A stretch of 64,000 nt of DNA from Rhabditophanes sp. KR3021. Taxonomy: Eukaryota > Nematoda > Chromadorea > Rhabditida > Alloionematidae. Shown one piece after another: positions 35,578 to 47,500 of the stretch. The stretch lies in contig CAUJLY010000004.1 in NCBI GenBank assembly GCA_963281155.1, positions 2,542,001 to 2,606,000 on the forward strand. The letters run 5' to 3'. Numbering within the stretch: position 1 is the first letter of the stretch; the number at the start of each line of letters is the position of its first letter. Made by a program: the position numbers and the translations under genes. The notes under the pieces are model-generated. The model searched no databases, was not told the DNA's origin, and saw only the letters and a program-made list of their open reading frames with translations.

Positions 35578-36633
35578 ATGGGTCGAAGTAATACGGCAGC
35601 CGATGAATCAGAGATCGAAGCGGGTAACTAGATTACTCTATTAGATTCTGAAAATTCCGGAAAGATAACATTTAGAAGAAGAAAATATTGCACTACTTTG
35701 AAATCAACAAAAGCCCAACAGCCTGTTTGCCAACAACTGATTGAAAGCTATTCAGGTCTTGCTAAAGTATCATCGACAATAGAAGATGTTATTTTAAAAA
35801 TTTCGTCAAGCCTCAAGGTCCTGGAGCTCAAAGATTCCGAAAGTGAAATTGTACCAACACAATCAGATCAGAAAAAGTGTGCGAATATAAAAAGACGATT
35901 TAATGTGACGACTCCTTTACTTTATGAGAATCGCAATGAATCAGAAGCTGATTTCACTGTGAATGAACATTTTGGCAATGATCATAATAATAGCTTAAGT
36001 TGGGAACATTCAACAACAGCAGGCCATCACCACATCATCACTCTTTCCCCACGCTCACCAGATCAAGATTGTGAATCAATTGAAGATAAGGAAGTTTGCA
36101 ACGTTTCTGAAACAGATGAATTCTTTAGTTGCAACAGTTTTACTTCTGCGACAAGCAATACTAGTTTACCAACTTGGTATACTCACGGACTTTTTCCTGA
36201 TGTTTCAGAAATGGAATTTGGAAAAATTGGGAAGGATAAATCATCAGCAGATTCTGTAGCTGGGAACAATAACGCGAATAATCATATTTGTGATGCATCC
36301 TCGATAAGCTCCGAAGATGACATAATATTTCTCAATCAATCATTTGGAATATCAGAATTCGATGGTGAACGAAACCCGTTGGTGTTGCCTGATGACTCTA
36401 TTTTCGGAGAAATTTCACAAATAGTTATAGATAAGACGGTCGGGGTATATATTTTGCCATCTGCAGTTACCATAAAGATGCTAAAAGACGCAAAGAAAGA
36501 TGAACAAGTAGTGGTGAAAAAAGAATACAAAGCGCAAAAGAAGTGTTTTGATTTTGAAGCTTTGGCTCAGAAAGAAATGGAAGATGAGATAAGGAAAGAA
36601 CTCGAAGAATCGGAAGAATCATCCGAAGATTGA
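35578..36633 (+). CDS. Unidentified acidic protein with a 21-nt interruption
   Basis: A long ORF (35632-36633) is preceded in the same frame by an ATG at 35578 and 17 codons ending in TAG at 35629. The TAG lies inside a 21-nt segment (35624-35644) that begins GTAAC and ends CTATTAG; removing it keeps frame and joins ESEIEA to DSENSGK. It may be an extremely short intron, a nonsense mutation, or the ORF may be an exon with an acceptor at 35644 and an unseen first exon. The predicted protein (about 345 residues) is acidic and Ser-rich, with a middle section SETDEFFSCNSFTSATSN and a C-terminus of charged helix (FEALAQKEMEDEIRKELEE). No family was recognised. Coding nature is supported by the length and by codon regularity. 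Confidence 0.5.
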
Positions 36634-37690
36634 AAATATTCAAAATAATTATATACTAAATGATAGTTAATATGCCTACGTAATGATAAACTTTTTTGTT
36701 TATTTGTTTTTTCTTATATCCATAAACATTAACAAATATTTTAACTGTTCACATAAAATATTTTAAACCAGAAATGGAATGCATTTTTCGAAACTACTTT
36801 TTTTATCATTGCCTCGCAGACGGTCTATTCTACTCAAATAAGCCTTTCTCTTTCTACATAAAAGTTTTGATAAATGCAAGACTTTTTTGACTTTTTTAAA
36901 CTAATCATTTGCACATTCTAAACACTTTTAAAAAAAATATTTTTTTTACCATTTGTGGTCTTCCCTTATTAGTTGTCCTGCCGAGCAAACCCCTTGAGCT
37001 CTTAATTTTATAAATATGGCACTAGATTCAGTTTAAGACTCATTCCTGGAGCAAGTCTAGGAAAAGTCAAGGTCTTCAACCCTTTAGCCCTATCCCCCGG
37101 AGCAATATAAATTTTATGAAAATTTGGTTAATGCAGCTTGAAAGCCACGGTTTTTTTATACCTAAATCATTAAACAGATCTTCAATATCTCTTTTCTGCT
37201 GGGCAGGGGAAGCATTTAAATTTTTCACAAAAAAAAACTTTCAGACTAATTTACTAATTTACTAATTTACAGAATTTCAGGTTTAACTATAAGGAAATAA
37301 TGACATAAAACTTAAACAAGATTTTGACACAAACAAATTTCACTTAACAATTTGATTTGTTCGTCATTTAAAGACATTGGTAAAGATATTTTAGTTTGAT
37401 TTAATTTATTGCTAAACAATATTACAAACATATTCTTCGTTTTAAGCGGTATGTGAAAAACAGACAAAATATCTTGCAATAATATTTGTTTTTATTGTCC
37501 TCGATGATTTGTATTGTTTCGAATGTACTTGAAAAAATAATTATTTAACTATTTATACCAATGGGTTTTATGTAATTATTGAATAATCTTCATTTATCGT
37601 TGGTTCGTTTTTTGTTTCATATCATTTCAGCTCTTTTACCCAATCGTATATTATAAACGTTTTCCAATTTTTTTTTAAATCTTGAGTTGA
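36634..37690. other. AT-rich intergenic region with possible minus-strand exons
   Basis: Mostly A/T. Two minus-strand stretches look coding: 37140-37235 (NLNASPAQQKRDIEDLFNDL, followed by a GTATAA donor) and 36995-37120 (NFHKIYIAPGDRAKGLKTLT, then FPRLAPGMSLKLNLVPYL and a stop). They could be the last exons of the gene at 37691-38485, whose last visible exon ends in a strong donor. No family was recognised. Confidence 0.3.
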
Positions 37691-38485
37691 TTTAAGATCG
37701 GTACTTACATCACCGGTTTTAAAATTTGGAAAATTTCAGAATTGCCGGAACAATCTATACCAAGTCCAACGACTTCATTCAAAGCTTTTTTGGCCAAACA
37801 AATAAGTGCTGCAGTTTTCTTTTTTGATTTGGACATAACTGGATATGTGTGTTGATTTGAATCAGAAATATCACATTTTTGTTTTGTTAAGTTATTATAA
37901 TCATTTGCATCCTCGTTTAACAATTGTGTCAACTCAAGCGAAGATAATGAAGTAGATCCATCCAAGTTAAACGAAAAGATGGTTTCTTTCAATTTAGCAC
38001 CAATCGGGTTTTTCTGTTAAGCAAAGAGAGTTTGAAGAGGAATACGGCAAGTCACCTACAATGGTTTCATCACATGTATCAATCGCCATTTCTTTATTTA
38101 CTCCATTGAATTTAAATTTAAACAGTCTTTCTAGAGGATCTATTCTCATAATTACTTGTTGACTAGCAAAACCAAAGGATATTGGAGATGGGAGTGTTGT
38201 TTTTTCTTTTTGCTGAAATTGAAAATTGTCGTTGACTTCCTTGATTTGCTTCAAGTTGGAGTCTTTTTCTTTATCCTTATCTTCTATATCATCATACATC
38301 GTAAGGATAGCCGTTTCTTCTGAACAATACTTTTGGTTTGGACCAGTACTTTTATCATCAGCTTTTTCATATAGTGGGAAGTTCATTGCAGTTAAATGTG
38401 TACACAACAAAATAACAGCCAAATGATTTAAATGTCTAATTGAATAATAATCTAACTTGAATATTATCAAATGTACATATTTCAA
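37691..38485 (-). CDS. Unidentified gene, frame change in the middle, 3' end unresolved
   Basis: Two minus-strand ORFs, 37994-38485 and 37705-37992, meet at about 37993 with a one-base change of frame (EKPDW in one frame, GAKLKETIFSFNLDG in the other). No plausible intron fits there, so it is either a frameshift mutation, a base error, or two pieces of a decaying gene. The first ORF has a central SPISFGFASQQVIMRIDPLE; the second has a Lys-rich SKSKKKTAALICLAKKALNE. The last visible exon ends GTGAT|GTAAGT at 37691, so coding probably continues towards 37.0-37.2 kb. The protein is not recognised. Confidence 0.35.
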
Positions 38486-38739
38486 GATGTAAATGTTTCA
38501 AAATGTATGCTATTCAAATTTTGCTCCTTATAAAGCCATTGCTCCGTCAATTCAAACACACTCATGTACATCCCAAAAATTTACCTCGGTCACCAACTTA
38601 GGTATGGCAAAATATACTAGTTACAATGTTAATACATAATCTAAAAATAAATGTCTTTTTGTTGAATGAATGTTAAAAAGTATGATAGACTAAGGTTGAA
38701 ATTATTTTTATTGATATACTGTTGATGAACAATAATTAA

Positions 38740-40613
38740 TTAACTTCTTGGTGGAGGTGGTGATAATCCAATACATCCATTTTTACCGAAATCGTTCATA
38801 TGTTTTCCGTAATAAATAGCATGATCAGCTGGAGCAAGATCTAAGTATCTGTTACTGCAGTTATCTGATTCGTCACCGGGGCAAACAGTATATTGGGCTG
38901 TGGACATGTCATTATCATACCAAATTTCTTGTTTGTCTTTAGCGAAAATTATTTAATTTGTAATTTTGTAACTTACGGTGGAAATAGTCGAGTTTCTTGA
39001 GCTCAAATGGAACATGGGGAATTGGGTCGTGTTTGTGAACAACTCTGTAATCATACTTCAACAATGCGTCAAATCCTCTGGCGTAAGCGTGGTCGCCTAC
39101 TCTAGGTTCTCCCTGACTATTTAAAAATACCAGTTAATAAAGCTGTTTATGCAAGTGCAATATCTTACGTGTAAACAACAACATTGTCAGCTGAAGCATA
39201 TCCCATATGAATGATTGTAGCAGCGGCAAGACTGGCGAGTGCGCCACCCAAACTATGGCCTACAAAATAAATTATAAAAAGTTAGATTAAAAAAATACCG
39301 GTAAACCAAATTTCCTTGTAGTCTGGATAGTTGTTCTTTAATGCCAATAAGTCGTCCTTGAGTCCTAAAGACATATAAATTAAATATTTACGTGCAAAAA
39401 TGTCATGCTTTTAAGTTTTAAATTAACTGGCCAGAGCTACTGTCATTCAAGGGATTCGTTATGTCGGTGAAACCAAAAAATTTAATGAGAGAATTAGTGA
39501 TCACAAAGGCTGTTTCCCGAGAGCTGTTCATCTAGAACTATTGTTCTCTGATAAGGAAAATTTTATCAAAGAAGTGATTTTTGATAAGACATGGAAAAGT
39601 AAAAGATTATTGTTTTAAGAATGTGATACAAGCCAGAGGAAATGGCCAAAAACGTTGAAAGTGTTTTCATTGATGCTCTAAGAAGACAGATCACAAGTTC
39701 GAACTCCGGAAAGCCGTCTTTTCATGAAGTATGTCACCGATTTTCCCAAATGAAGAGTCAAGTCGCTGAACTTATCCTAGATGAGTTTTTCGTTGCTACT
39801 CATAAGTCATCCCATGTCTTATATTAAATTTTTGATTTTGTTAGCTTGTAAATTTTTTAGATACATTAGCATCTCTTGATCTTCTCATAATATTGCGAGA
39901 TGATCCTCTCTTAATGTAACTAAAAGTGTTATTCAATATAGAATCTTTAATGATATGTTATCACTTTGAATAAAGATACATTCGTTCTTAGCTTAACCTC
40001 AAGTGATTGCTAAGATTATATCTTGTTTGATACTAATAAAAGAAAGCTTTACAACCAAATTTGGTTTACACTTACCTTCAGCCCACATCATGTTAAATGC
40101 ATTTCCAAAGTAGTGAGCAACTTCTCCGCCAGTTGGCCAGCTCATCTTCTTCAAGAAGATACTATCAACTCCTTCCAATAAAATTTGTTGGTTTCCGTAA
40201 GAACCTCTGAATGAAATAATAATAGATTTATCCATATGATTCACACCAGAAAATACTTGACAAGTATCTTCGGGAGTTTCGTCACATTTGACATTGATGA
40301 CTTTGGTAATCTTAAAGAAGATAAATGTAAGAAAAGTAATTATATGCAATTAATTTACGGTTGCTGTGCTTGGCCCGAAGACATTGTCCAAACATGCTTG
40401 TGGGTCGCTAGAATAAGCGGCACCTAAAACAGATTCGTTAGTGTTTTAAAATAATATGTTACCGGAAAGTGGCATCATTCTCCAACGTGATACGTAATCA
40501 TCGAAACTGGTGGTCGATACTTTATTTTGAATAGATCTGTCAGAAACTACATTTCCATTGACAGCATAGACAGCCAAAGCTGTTACAACCAAGAGTACTA
40601 CACTAGGTGCCAT
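38740..40613 (-). CDS. Secreted class 3 (alpha/beta-hydrolase) lipase
   Basis: Fungal-type triacylglycerol lipase family, strongly expanded in nematodes. Seven exons: 40463-40613, 40359-40423, 40076-40310, 39299-39364, 39169-39259, 38977-39116 and 38740-38936; 314 residues. A signal peptide (MAPSVVLLVVTALAVYAVNG) indicates secretion. The oxyanion region is KSIIISFRGS; the nucleophile is Ser175 in GHSLGGALASLAA; the catalytic Asp is Asp233 in VVHKHDPIPHVPFE and the His is His288 in PADHAIYYG. Cys residues sit in the usual positions for disulfides. Six introns are present, five of them 38-52 nt, while the one between exons 3 and 4 (39365-40075, 711 nt) carries a foreign-looking fragment. All splice junctions were checked to preserve frame. 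Substrate is unknown. Confidence 0.94.
39430..39827 (+). pseudogene. GIY-YIG nuclease-like fragment antisense within the lipase intron
   Basis: A 64-codon stretch (about 39432-39618) reads IRYVGETKKFNERISDHKG. The Tyr-Val-Gly, the Arg eight residues after that Gly and the His four after the Arg have the same spacing as in the second half of the GIY-YIG nuclease signature (YVG, then KDF, R and H). The preceding GIY strand is not visible in frame. After a stop, 39642-39827 has a further ORF (DALRRQITSSNSGKPSF) that may belong to it. The fragment looks decayed and lies antisense inside a 711-nt intron. The match is short and could be chance; the identity is tentative. Confidence 0.3.
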
Positions 40614-41841
40614 ATTGCAATGAATAATGTTTTAGTTACTGCTACCATTTAAAGACTTTAAAAATTAGATAAGAAGATTGGGTGTCTTATCAGAAGAACA
40701 ATTTTTTGATAGCAATCTGGATACATACGGAACTGTAAAAGCTATAAGTTGTGATTATGATTAATTTATTGCCTTAAACCAAAGCATTGTATCCGTCTTG
40801 AAGATATCTTAGAATAGATTAATGACAGACATTATTCATGTACCGGAATAAACAATTTTGTGATTAGAAACCTTTTGTGATATACTGTGCTAAATGATGT
40901 CAGGACCATACTTTTTAGTTTAGTCTAATAAAATGATAACTGAAAGTGCACAATGTTTTCTGAATCTATCTTATCATTCAATTTTACATGTATTATATTT
41001 AGGAGTCGTCATGTATTTAGTCATTAGTTGATCTATCACTTTTGAATAATTTAATAGCTTCTGTTGTAGTATGGAAAAGTATGATTACTGATGATTTAAT
41101 AAGCAGGGAAATCAAAAATTCCATTATCAAATTGAAGAAAAAGGAATAACACATTGCGTTAGATTAAAATTAAATATTCAAGTACATTTTGTTGATTGAA
41201 AAAATTATAATTGTCAAAAAATATTGCAATTTATATTATAAGGTGTCAGATAATTCTAATTCAGAATGCCAGAAAATAATAAATACGTTGATTTTATGCT
41301 GTCCAAGTACAAATATTCCCAAAAATGTCTTTGATTTTACTAATACTCTCTTTTTTGTCATATGAAAATGTTTTAATCACCAAGTCGTCTCTATATGTGG
41401 TAGTGCTATTACTTATGATCACTTATGATTTCGAACATTTAATTTTGGAGTTTTAGTATTTTGAAAATGAGAAGTCTAGCTAATAATATGTAAATAATTC
41501 GTTTTAAAAAGAAACTTTTAATACAGGATTTGGTTTAGAATAGAATAATATCTCAAATCAAAATAAGATTATTCAAAAATTAGTGATGATGGACTGTTAT
41601 TCGTTAATAAACATAAGCACATATATTTTTGGTAAGGATCAATCAAATAACAATCATATGTAGTTCTAGTAATTAACATTCGAATTTGTCGAATATGCCT
41701 ATGTACGGTTTTTTGTGAGTATTTATTTGCAATCAGGAATCTTAGATTTAAGTTATTTTTAGACGCAATATTTATTCTCGAATTTTGTAAAAAATATATT
41801 TAGGCAGCAAAGGAAATGTTGTTTAAAGGATAAAAATTATT
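40614..41841. other. Intergenic, no gene seen
   Basis: About 1.2 kb of AT-rich sequence between the lipase start and the tRNA gene. No ORF of note and no repeat were recognised. Confidence 0.45.
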
Positions 41842-41914
41842 GCCGCCAGCAGGGGTCGAACCTGCGACCTTGGGCTTATTAGACCCACGCTCTAACCGAC
41901 TGAGCTATGGCGGC
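41842..41914 (-). tRNA. tRNA-Ile, anticodon AAU
   Basis: A 73-nt intronless cloverleaf on the minus strand. The acceptor stem is seven perfect pairs (GCCGCCA with TGGCGGC). The D arm is GCTC/GAGC around AGTCGGTTA. The anticodon stem TGGGT/GCCCA encloses the loop CTAATAA, giving anticodon AAT (AAU, wobble inosine expected). The T arm is GCAGG/CCTGC with loop TTCGACC. The next base on the gene strand (41841) would be an A discriminator, usual for isoleucine. The A-box (TAGCTCAGTCGG) and B-box (GGTTCGACCCC) promoters are intact, so it should be transcribed by RNA polymerase III. No neighbour relation is apparent. Confidence 0.95.
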
Positions 41915-43519
41915 TTGTTATCAAGATTTATCGTAATCATTTAATAGCAAATTGCTTCAAATTCGTTTCAAAATTTATCTTTTTTCATGGACATTTTGAC
42001 CACTAATAAGATCAACGCCTAAGATAAACAATATTAAATCTAATTTTTACCCCTCTATCTTTTCGCTCTAAAACTACTTGACCATAAATGTATACACTAA
42101 GTTTTCATCATAGTTGAGTAATTGAGACATTCCAAATTTACGTTCATTGATGAATCGGTACCTTTTACTGATCACGCCATCATATTTTTCGACTCTATTC
42201 GTGTAGGACATGACATAATAAAATTGGTACTTTAACTTCGCGTTATTCTCTTCTAGTGGGTATACGCCAGCACAAATTTTTACTCATTCTTATTATATGA
42301 ATATTATAAAAAACAAACTCTAATTTGATAATATAATTAAAATACCTCGTATATACAATTTTAATTATCTTCAGGATCATGCGACTTTTTTGAGGCTAAA
42401 ACTCATGTCGGAACAATAAACGAAAAATTTGGATTCAGTCATATTTGTCTGGTACTGAGGAGGTTGTAGTAAGATTAAAAAAGTAATATTGGCCCACATA
42501 TTGTTACGAACATTAAGATTCTTAAATTAAAAGAACTTGAACAAAAATCGAGTGTAAAGCCTGAAATTGCTATGAAAAGCATTGCCGAATTCTTATCCAA
42601 ACTTATGAAACATTTTGAGGATCCTGATGTTAAATTTGTTGAAATAAGAAAACTGGAGAGTAAGGAAGTGAAATACAATAAAATGCAACATGACTACAAA
42701 CCCAGTTTCACTTTCTTTCCTGATGAATTTCTTGCAGCTTATCCAGAAAATAATTGATAAAATGTGATTTTTACTACACATATTATTTATGTGCTTTGCT
42801 TGATTCCTATATTTATAAATTATTCTATCAATAACAAAGTGTCTACAAAAATCTGTTATTTAACAAGTTGATTTCGATCTCATTAAAATTAACCAATATT
42901 ATTAATTTGTTTGTGGGTAAATATTTAATGTTCATTTGAATATTCTATTAATAGGTATTTATAAACAATTTCAGGAAGTGGCACGAACTGAGCACAATCA
43001 CTTCCCTTATCCTAACCAGCCAGATAATATAATTCTTAATCTAAGTGATATGCAAAGCATATAGACGTACATATATTAAGCAATAAACAATATTTTTTGT
43101 TGTAAATAATATAAAAAGCAAAAACGGCGATGACGCAAATCAGTGCTTCTTTGTAACAATCATGTGCTGTGCTTTTTCTTATTTCACTAAAAAAATTTAT
43201 TCAATTGTGGTAAAAGGTAGAAAAAAATCTAACTTAATTTCAATGCCGATCGGATCTCAATTTTGTGATAAATGCATACAAAAATATCTTTTACAAATTT
43301 AAACGATAATTTATTTATTAACGTGAGTTTTTCTTCTTTCTTAACAAGATTATAATGATTTTGCAGATATTACTTACGTGTGATGTAGAATCTATTACAA
43401 AAACTAAAAAATAAATAACATGATTACGCATTCTTCGTTAATTTGAATAAATTGCTTTTGTTAGAACCGCGTATTAGAAATATCAATATAATTAACTATT
43501 TCCAATTCTTATATGTAAA
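41915..43519. other. Intergenic, with a short unidentified coding-like stretch
   Basis: Mostly AT-rich. At 42482-42757 (+) an ORF encodes IKILKLKELEQKSSVKPEIA, a helix, then HFEDPDVKFVEIRKLE and a polar tail; 42376-42465 encodes HVGTINEKFGFSHICLVL in another frame. Together they vaguely recall a decayed glyoxalase-fold protein, but the match is weak. Nothing else is seen. Confidence 0.25.
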
Positions 43520-44191
43520 TTGTTTTGTTTTAAAACAGACACATTTCAATCATTGTTTCATTTGTCTTCTTCCATGTCAATTCCTCCAGCCATAGAACCA
43601 AAAGAAAAGGAGAATGTTGGATCGACTAATTGTGCTAGTCTCAATTCTCCTACTGCTTTGCTTCAACCTCCAAAAACCCTATTTAAACAGAGTGAAGAAG
43701 TTTCCGCAATTGTCAAGAAGAATGTGGCATCAGCTAATTTAAAGAGCGGCAATTTCCCAACGTTTATTCCTCAACCACTAAAGGAGGCATTCGTGGAGGT
43801 AGTTACTAAGAAACCAAAAAGAATGCCTGTGTACAGCAGTCTATGACAAATTTTAAAACTGCTGGCCGAGAAGCTAATGAAGTTTCTCAGAACAAAACTG
43901 TTCAATCAACTCAGTTACCGTAAATTTCATTTTTTCCAGTAAATTCTGATAACAATTGCAGAGGTGACTCGAGAACGCACAAATTTGTCATGTCATCTGA
44001 TAAGTTGGCTGAAATTGGTAATGGACTAACCAAACTTGACTACTATCACGATCTCATTCCAAGATCAGAAGCTGAAAAATACTAGTGGAAAGCTGAAGCA
44101 CATTGTATTAAATTACAGTGATGATGCCTGGTACATCAATGATCATAACGTAACGAATCCCGATTTGGGAGTGTTGCTTGAACATATATGA
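43520..44191 (+). pseudogene. Unidentified coding-like sequence with frame changes
   Basis: An ORF at 43520-43846 (Met at 43574: MSIPPAIEPKEKENVG, Ser/Pro/Lys-rich) is followed in other frames by MTNFKTAGREANEVSQNK (about 43842-43920), SSDKLAEIGNGLTKLDYYHD (about 43990-44080) and KLKHIVLNYSDDAWYINDHN (about 44090-44180). Single-base shifts and stops separate the pieces, so it reads as a decayed gene or one with unrecognised introns. No family was identified. Confidence 0.25.
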
Positions 44192-44542
44192 AGTTATCTA
44201 TCGCTATTCATAACGATCAAACAACGTTGAAGGATTAACTCTTTAATTCATTATATAAAATATTTAGCCATTTTATTTAAATAGTTTACAAAAATGATCT
44301 GTTACATAATTGTTGCCAACATTTTCTTGTTTAGCTGTTCCAAAAGTGTCTGTTTAAATGCGTAGACATCCAATACTTAGTCTTTTTTCATGGTATGTCG
44401 GTAGGTACGCGTACTTATTCGAAGTTTATGATCTTTATACTATTGTACAATATTCACCTGTAGAGTAATGAGGAGGTGTGATGTACCAATTTGATGATAC
44501 TTATTTCATTAAATTGCCTTCAACTTCATTTAACATTAAAGT

Positions 44543-47500
44543 ATGGTTGAATTAGGTCGTCAAGAAGATGTGGGGAGATGGGATGTTTTCAAGTCATATC
44601 CCAGGGCTATTTATTCTGCTCACCTTCAAAATAAAGACACATCGAATTACCTTCTGCAATGCTTTAGAGTACGTTTAAGCCATTTCTTAATTTGTAATCA
44701 TTTCTCCTTTTAGCTCGCTGTCTATCTGCTGTCGTGTGGGGCACTGTGTTTTGGATCCTTACTGTCTAGATCCGCCGTGATGCTTTTGGGTACCAATATC
44801 TCAAACATCACGGAGACAGAGATCAGTTTGCTGACAGAATGCAAAGCGAATGTATCTGACTCTGGAATTGATATTGGAGAATATGTGGAGAAGAAAAATG
44901 ATGTCATCGCTGCAATCATCATTTCTTTATGGATGATTCAAACGGCGCCTGACTTTATTGAAGTGATCGGGAGTGTTTGGAGCTATTTTGCAACTAAGCG
45001 CGAAAGTGTTCCGGTTGTCAAGTCTTACGTTTTATTGGAGACATTTCGCTCTGCTGCTTCACTTACGTTGGTGCTTTTTATCTACCCCCAATTGGATTTG
45101 TTTCGATGTCTTTTTGTTAGCTCATCGATTGTCTTTGCGCCGATTTTGGTGAAAAAGATGGAACTCTTCTCAAGGATCTTCAGAAACACAATTGGTTTTA
45201 TGGAGCGAATCCTGAATGTATTTGTGTGTGTTCCTATGACATATCTTTTCTGCGTTCTCTTTTCAAGCACTTACATTTGGAGCGGGAACCTGACAAACGG
45301 ATTGTGCCTTGGTGGGAGTTTGGTATTTCTCGCATTCAGCTTTTGGGAGTCCTGGATAAGCCACGAATCTAAAGGAGGCGGCTTTAACTCACTGTTCGAA
45401 ATCAAATACGGATTGCTGAAAGTCAATAGCAAGACAAGAGCTCTGACGGCACTAATGAGAGTGTTCGTATCTTCGGTCGTCTTTCAAATGGCTGTAAAGG
45501 AACATGGTGCTCAAGATATCCTTGTCTCCGAGTTTCTGCTTCAACTACAGTTTTCAACACAAGCGTTTGCAATTTTCTGGCTAGCATTTGCAGTGATTAT
45601 TGTCAATGCAATGCTCCGGTTCTCGATTCGTCTACTGTCAGCCATGAAGATGCAAATTACAGCCATATGCCACCCTTTTGTTCTGATGCCGGTAATGTTG
45701 TTTTGGATTGTCCATGTTGGTCAGTATCAAGATACAAAATGTGTATTTGACACACTACTCTCTGATTATGGACTCGCTGTTAGAGGAGACCGTTGGGAGG
45801 GTAGAAAGTTTGGCTACTTGACAGACTTCGTAGTTGGATTGGTTTGGTTTATCTCGTATGTTGTCTGGGCTTTCTCGTTCATTGAAAAACCAAAGTCCAC
45901 AAAGCTGCACGAGTATATTGAGGCAGTGGCTCCAAATTCGAACGGATTATTCATCGACCAATCCATTCTAGTTTTTAGTCACCAAATCGGTGAAAAGTCA
46001 AATCCCAGCTTGTATGACGGTGCTGAGTTAGATGAGGATGCATTGCTTGGAGACTACCATTTTAAAAATGGAGCAAAGAGTGAAAATGTTATCAACAACA
46101 CTCATGATAACGTGCCGACAATTTACGCCTGTGCTACTATGTGGCATGAAACGATGAATGAGATGAAGCAACTTGTTGAATCTGTCATCAACCTGGACGA
46201 GCAAAGAAAACTGCTGGAAACGAGGAAGATTGGTGAAAACTCCAAATTCAACTTGGAATCCCACATTTTCTTTGATGATGCGTGGGTAGACAACGAGTAT
46301 TGCAAGAGAGTTCCTAATGAGTACTTCGAGATGTTGTATAAATTGCTGCGTGTCTTACTCAAATGGGATGAAGCAAAGGAGAAAGGCGATGATGAGGAAA
46401 GCGATGCAGAAGAAGAAACGGCTCACGTTAGAATTTTGATCCCAACTGCGTATGGAGGTACTCACCCACCTTTTTATTCTAACTAATATTTTTATTTTAG
46501 GTAAGCCAATCATTTTTGAAACAAAAAATGTATTAAGTAAAAATGGAGAAAAAGAACATGGTATCAAATTAAATACTTTCCTCTTCTCTTCTATTTAGTC
46601 TTTGGACTTGAACAGAAAACATGTTCAGGATTTATATGGACAGCGTCTAAAATATCTTGGAAATGACCTTACCAACCTCTTATTTTGTTCATATAAGTTT
46701 GTGATTCAGGACAGTGAAGCTGTTCATGTGTTTAGGACTAGCAACTTCGAAACCACACCATCGACACTAATAATTCCTTTCCTTGTGAGCAATCCTTGGT
46801 TTATGAGACCAAATGATATAAAATAATTTCCAAAAATGTTCACAATAATCAATTCATTTCCTAAAACGTTTTTGGAGTTCAGTTTTCCCAAAAATAGTTT
46901 GAAGTTGAGTTACTGTACCATCATATATCCTTTCTTTTAGAGATTCTGCTGCAGTAGTTTCAATACTAATAACTTGCCCGATCGATTGGAAAGCTCTGCC
47001 GTTGCTTTACTTTCATTATGGTTGCCAACAATATCAAGCACCCTAGGATAGTAGCTAATGCAATTCAGTTAATATATCTTAGAGACATTTTTAACAAATA
47101 CATTACTAATATTGTAAGGTACCACCGTTGTGGGAGAAGATACGCACTTTAACGTAATTATTAAAAATATAAAAGATTCAATGCATTAATATTAATTAAC
47201 ACTTAATTGCATTCCAGGTCGATTTGTAACCAAATTCCCTAATGGGTCTGTGCTGTATGTCCATCTTAAAGACAAGCAGAAGATTAGGCATAAGAAAAGA
47301 TGGTCGCAAGTGATGTATATGTATTACTTACTGGGGTACAGAATCATGGCTTCTGATGTCAGTGTTCAAGATCAGAAAACGGTGGCTGATAATACCTACA
47401 TTCTTGCAATGGACGGTGACTCAAAGTTCAAGCCTGAAGCTGTTCTGAGGTTGCTTAATTTGATGAGGAAGAAGTCTGATATTGGCTGTGCTTGTGGCCG

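Noticed and set aside
36940..37100. Structured non-coding RNA suggested by a locally G/C-richer patch
   Set aside because: No convincing stem pattern, and the same patch reads as protein-like sequence on the minus strand.
42376..42757. Glyoxalase-fold pseudogene
   Set aside because: Two weak blocks in different frames, without metal ligands that can be placed; recorded only as an unidentified coding-like stretch.
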